NCBI RefSeq assembly: GCF_947501665.1
Contig: NZ_CANMWS010000030.1
Location: forward strand, 1 to 64,000
DNA length: 64,000 nt
From: an uncultured Shewanella sp.
Lineage (GTDB): Bacteria > Pseudomonadota > Gammaproteobacteria > Enterobacterales > Shewanellaceae
Direction: 5' to 3'
Shown here: one piece after another, positions 63,255 to 64,000 of the stretch
How the letters are laid out: each line of letters opens with the position of its first letter
Position numbering within the stretch: the first letter of the stretch is position 1
Notes under the pieces: generated by a model
What the model was told of the DNA's origin: nothing
The model's input: only the letters and a program-made list of their open reading frames with translations
Databases searched by the model: none
Made by a program: the position numbers and the translations under genes

Positions 63255-64000
63255 ATGAAATTTAGCGAATCTTGGCTTCGTGAATGGGTTAACCCAAGTG
63301 TTGACCGCGAAGCATTAGCGCATCAAATTACTATGGCTGGATTAGAAGTCGATGGTATTGACGCGGTGGCAGGCGATTTTAGTGGTGTGATTGTGGGTGA
63401 AGTGGTGGAATGTGGCCAGCACCCTGATGCAGACAAATTACGCGTAACCAAAATTAATGTTGGTCGCGATGAGTTGATTGATATTGTGTGCGGTGCCCCA
63501 AATTGCAGACAAGGTATCAAAGTGGCTGTTGCCATGGTGGGCGCTGTTCTACCCGGTGATTTTAAAATTAAAAAAGCCAAATTACGCGGTGAACCATCGT
63601 TTGGTATGTTGTGCTCCTATGGCGAGTTAGGCATTGACATCGAAAGTGATGGCATCATCGAATTGCCGAGTGATGCACCTGTTGGCATGGATATTCGTGA
63701 ATACCTGCGTTTAAATGATGCCACTATTGATGTGGACTTAACGGCGAACCGCGCCGATTGTTTAGGCATGTCGGGTTTGGCACGTGAAGTGGGTGTATTG
63801 AACCGTCAAGCGGTGACACAACCTGAGTGGGAAGCCGTGCCTGCGAGTATTGATGATACCGTGACGGTTGATTTACAGGCTCCGAGTGCCTGCCCACGTT
63901 ATTTGGCCCGTGTGATTAATCATGTCAATGTGAAAGCGCAGACACCACTTTGGATGCAAGAAAAGCTGCGCCGCAGTGGTATACGTTCAATTGATCCTAT
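63255..64000 (+). CDS. pheT: Phenylalanyl-tRNA synthetase beta subunit (3' partial)
   Basis: The first 248 or so codons, cut by the right edge. From the ATG at 63255 (GGAGC upstream) it reads MKFSESWLREWVNPSVDREALAHQITMAGLEVDGID, then the EMAP-like tRNA-binding domain (VGEVVECGQHPDADKLRVTKINVG, GMLCSYGELGI) and the start of the B3/B4 region (DLTANRADCLGMSGLAREV). This is the usual pheS-pheT operon. Confidence 0.97.
   Translation, partial: MKFSESWLREWVNPSVDREALAHQITMAGLEVDGIDAVAGDFSGVIVGEVVECGQHPDADKLRVTKINVGRDELIDIVCGAPNCRQGIKVAVAMVGAVLPGDFKIKKAKLRGEPSFGMLCSYGELGIDIESDGIIELPSDAPVGMDIREYLRLNDATIDVDLTANRADCLGMSGLAREVGVLNRQAVTQPEWEAVPASIDDTVTVDLQAPSACPRYLARVINHVNVKAQTPLWMQEKLRRSGIRSIDP

Overview
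The window looks like chromosomal DNA from a marine gammaproteobacterium, most likely Shewanella or a close relative. The base composition is AT-rich. The order letA-letB, msrC, proQ, prc is also found in enteric and Shewanella-type genomes, a GlyGly-CTERM protein ends at the left edge, and arginine decarboxylase, a PF01536-type AdoMet decarboxylase and agmatinase sit together. No rRNA, tRNA, CRISPR array or intact insertion sequence was seen.

Layout. 0-6.3 kb: tail of a GlyGly-CTERM surface protein with a PE-repeat stalk, an unknown secreted protein, a porin-glaH (glutarate 2-hydroxylase) pair, NADP-type glutamate dehydrogenase and NDH-2. 6.9-13.2 kb: a five-gene block (APC permease, glutamine-synthetase-like ligase, aldehyde dehydrogenase, iron-type alcohol dehydrogenase, class-I amidotransferase-like hydrolase) that reads as a gamma-glutamylation route for ethanolamine or a similar amino alcohol. 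13.2-24.8 kb: mostly core genes, comprising a split letA plus letB (seven MCE domains), SOS-controlled yebG, msrC, proQ, prc and pepN. 24.9-26.7 kb: an SGNH hydrolase, then a gene graveyard with a divergent LysR/dehydrogenase pair fused through a deletion of both 5' halves. 26.7-31 kb: GT2, VTT membrane protein, ArnT-like transferase and UDP-glucuronate 4-epimerase, a plausible uronate decoration pathway for lipid A or LPS. 31.7-34.4 kb: a coiled-coil orphan, then an HxlR regulator divergent from a GST / NTF2-like / 4-oxalocrotonate tautomerase operon with repeated GGTAAC half-sites between them.

35.2-45.9 kb is the most unusual region. It holds a lipoprotein of about 13 Ig-like (Big_2) repeats, followed by a tightly overlapped operon: an outer-membrane barrel, a secreted protein, a large helical periplasmic protein, a small lipoprotein, a small secreted protein, an ExbB/TolQ channel, two ExbD/TolR subunits and a TonB/TolA-like protein with a KPKA linker. 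It looks like a proton-powered machine spanning the envelope. Only one of the two ExbD subunits keeps the membrane aspartate; the other has serine at that position.

46-64 kb: a 60-residue secreted peptide, an ABC exporter pair, yceH, a CvfB-type S1 protein, a candidate MITE, speA-speD-speB, pdxH, yceI, small envelope and tautomerase genes, an Na+/H+ antiporter-family protein, a PhyH-type dioxygenase, a chemotaxis receptor, and pheS-pheT with pheT cut by the window edge. Start sites were re-chosen by ribosome-binding site and family length where the longest frame was implausible.
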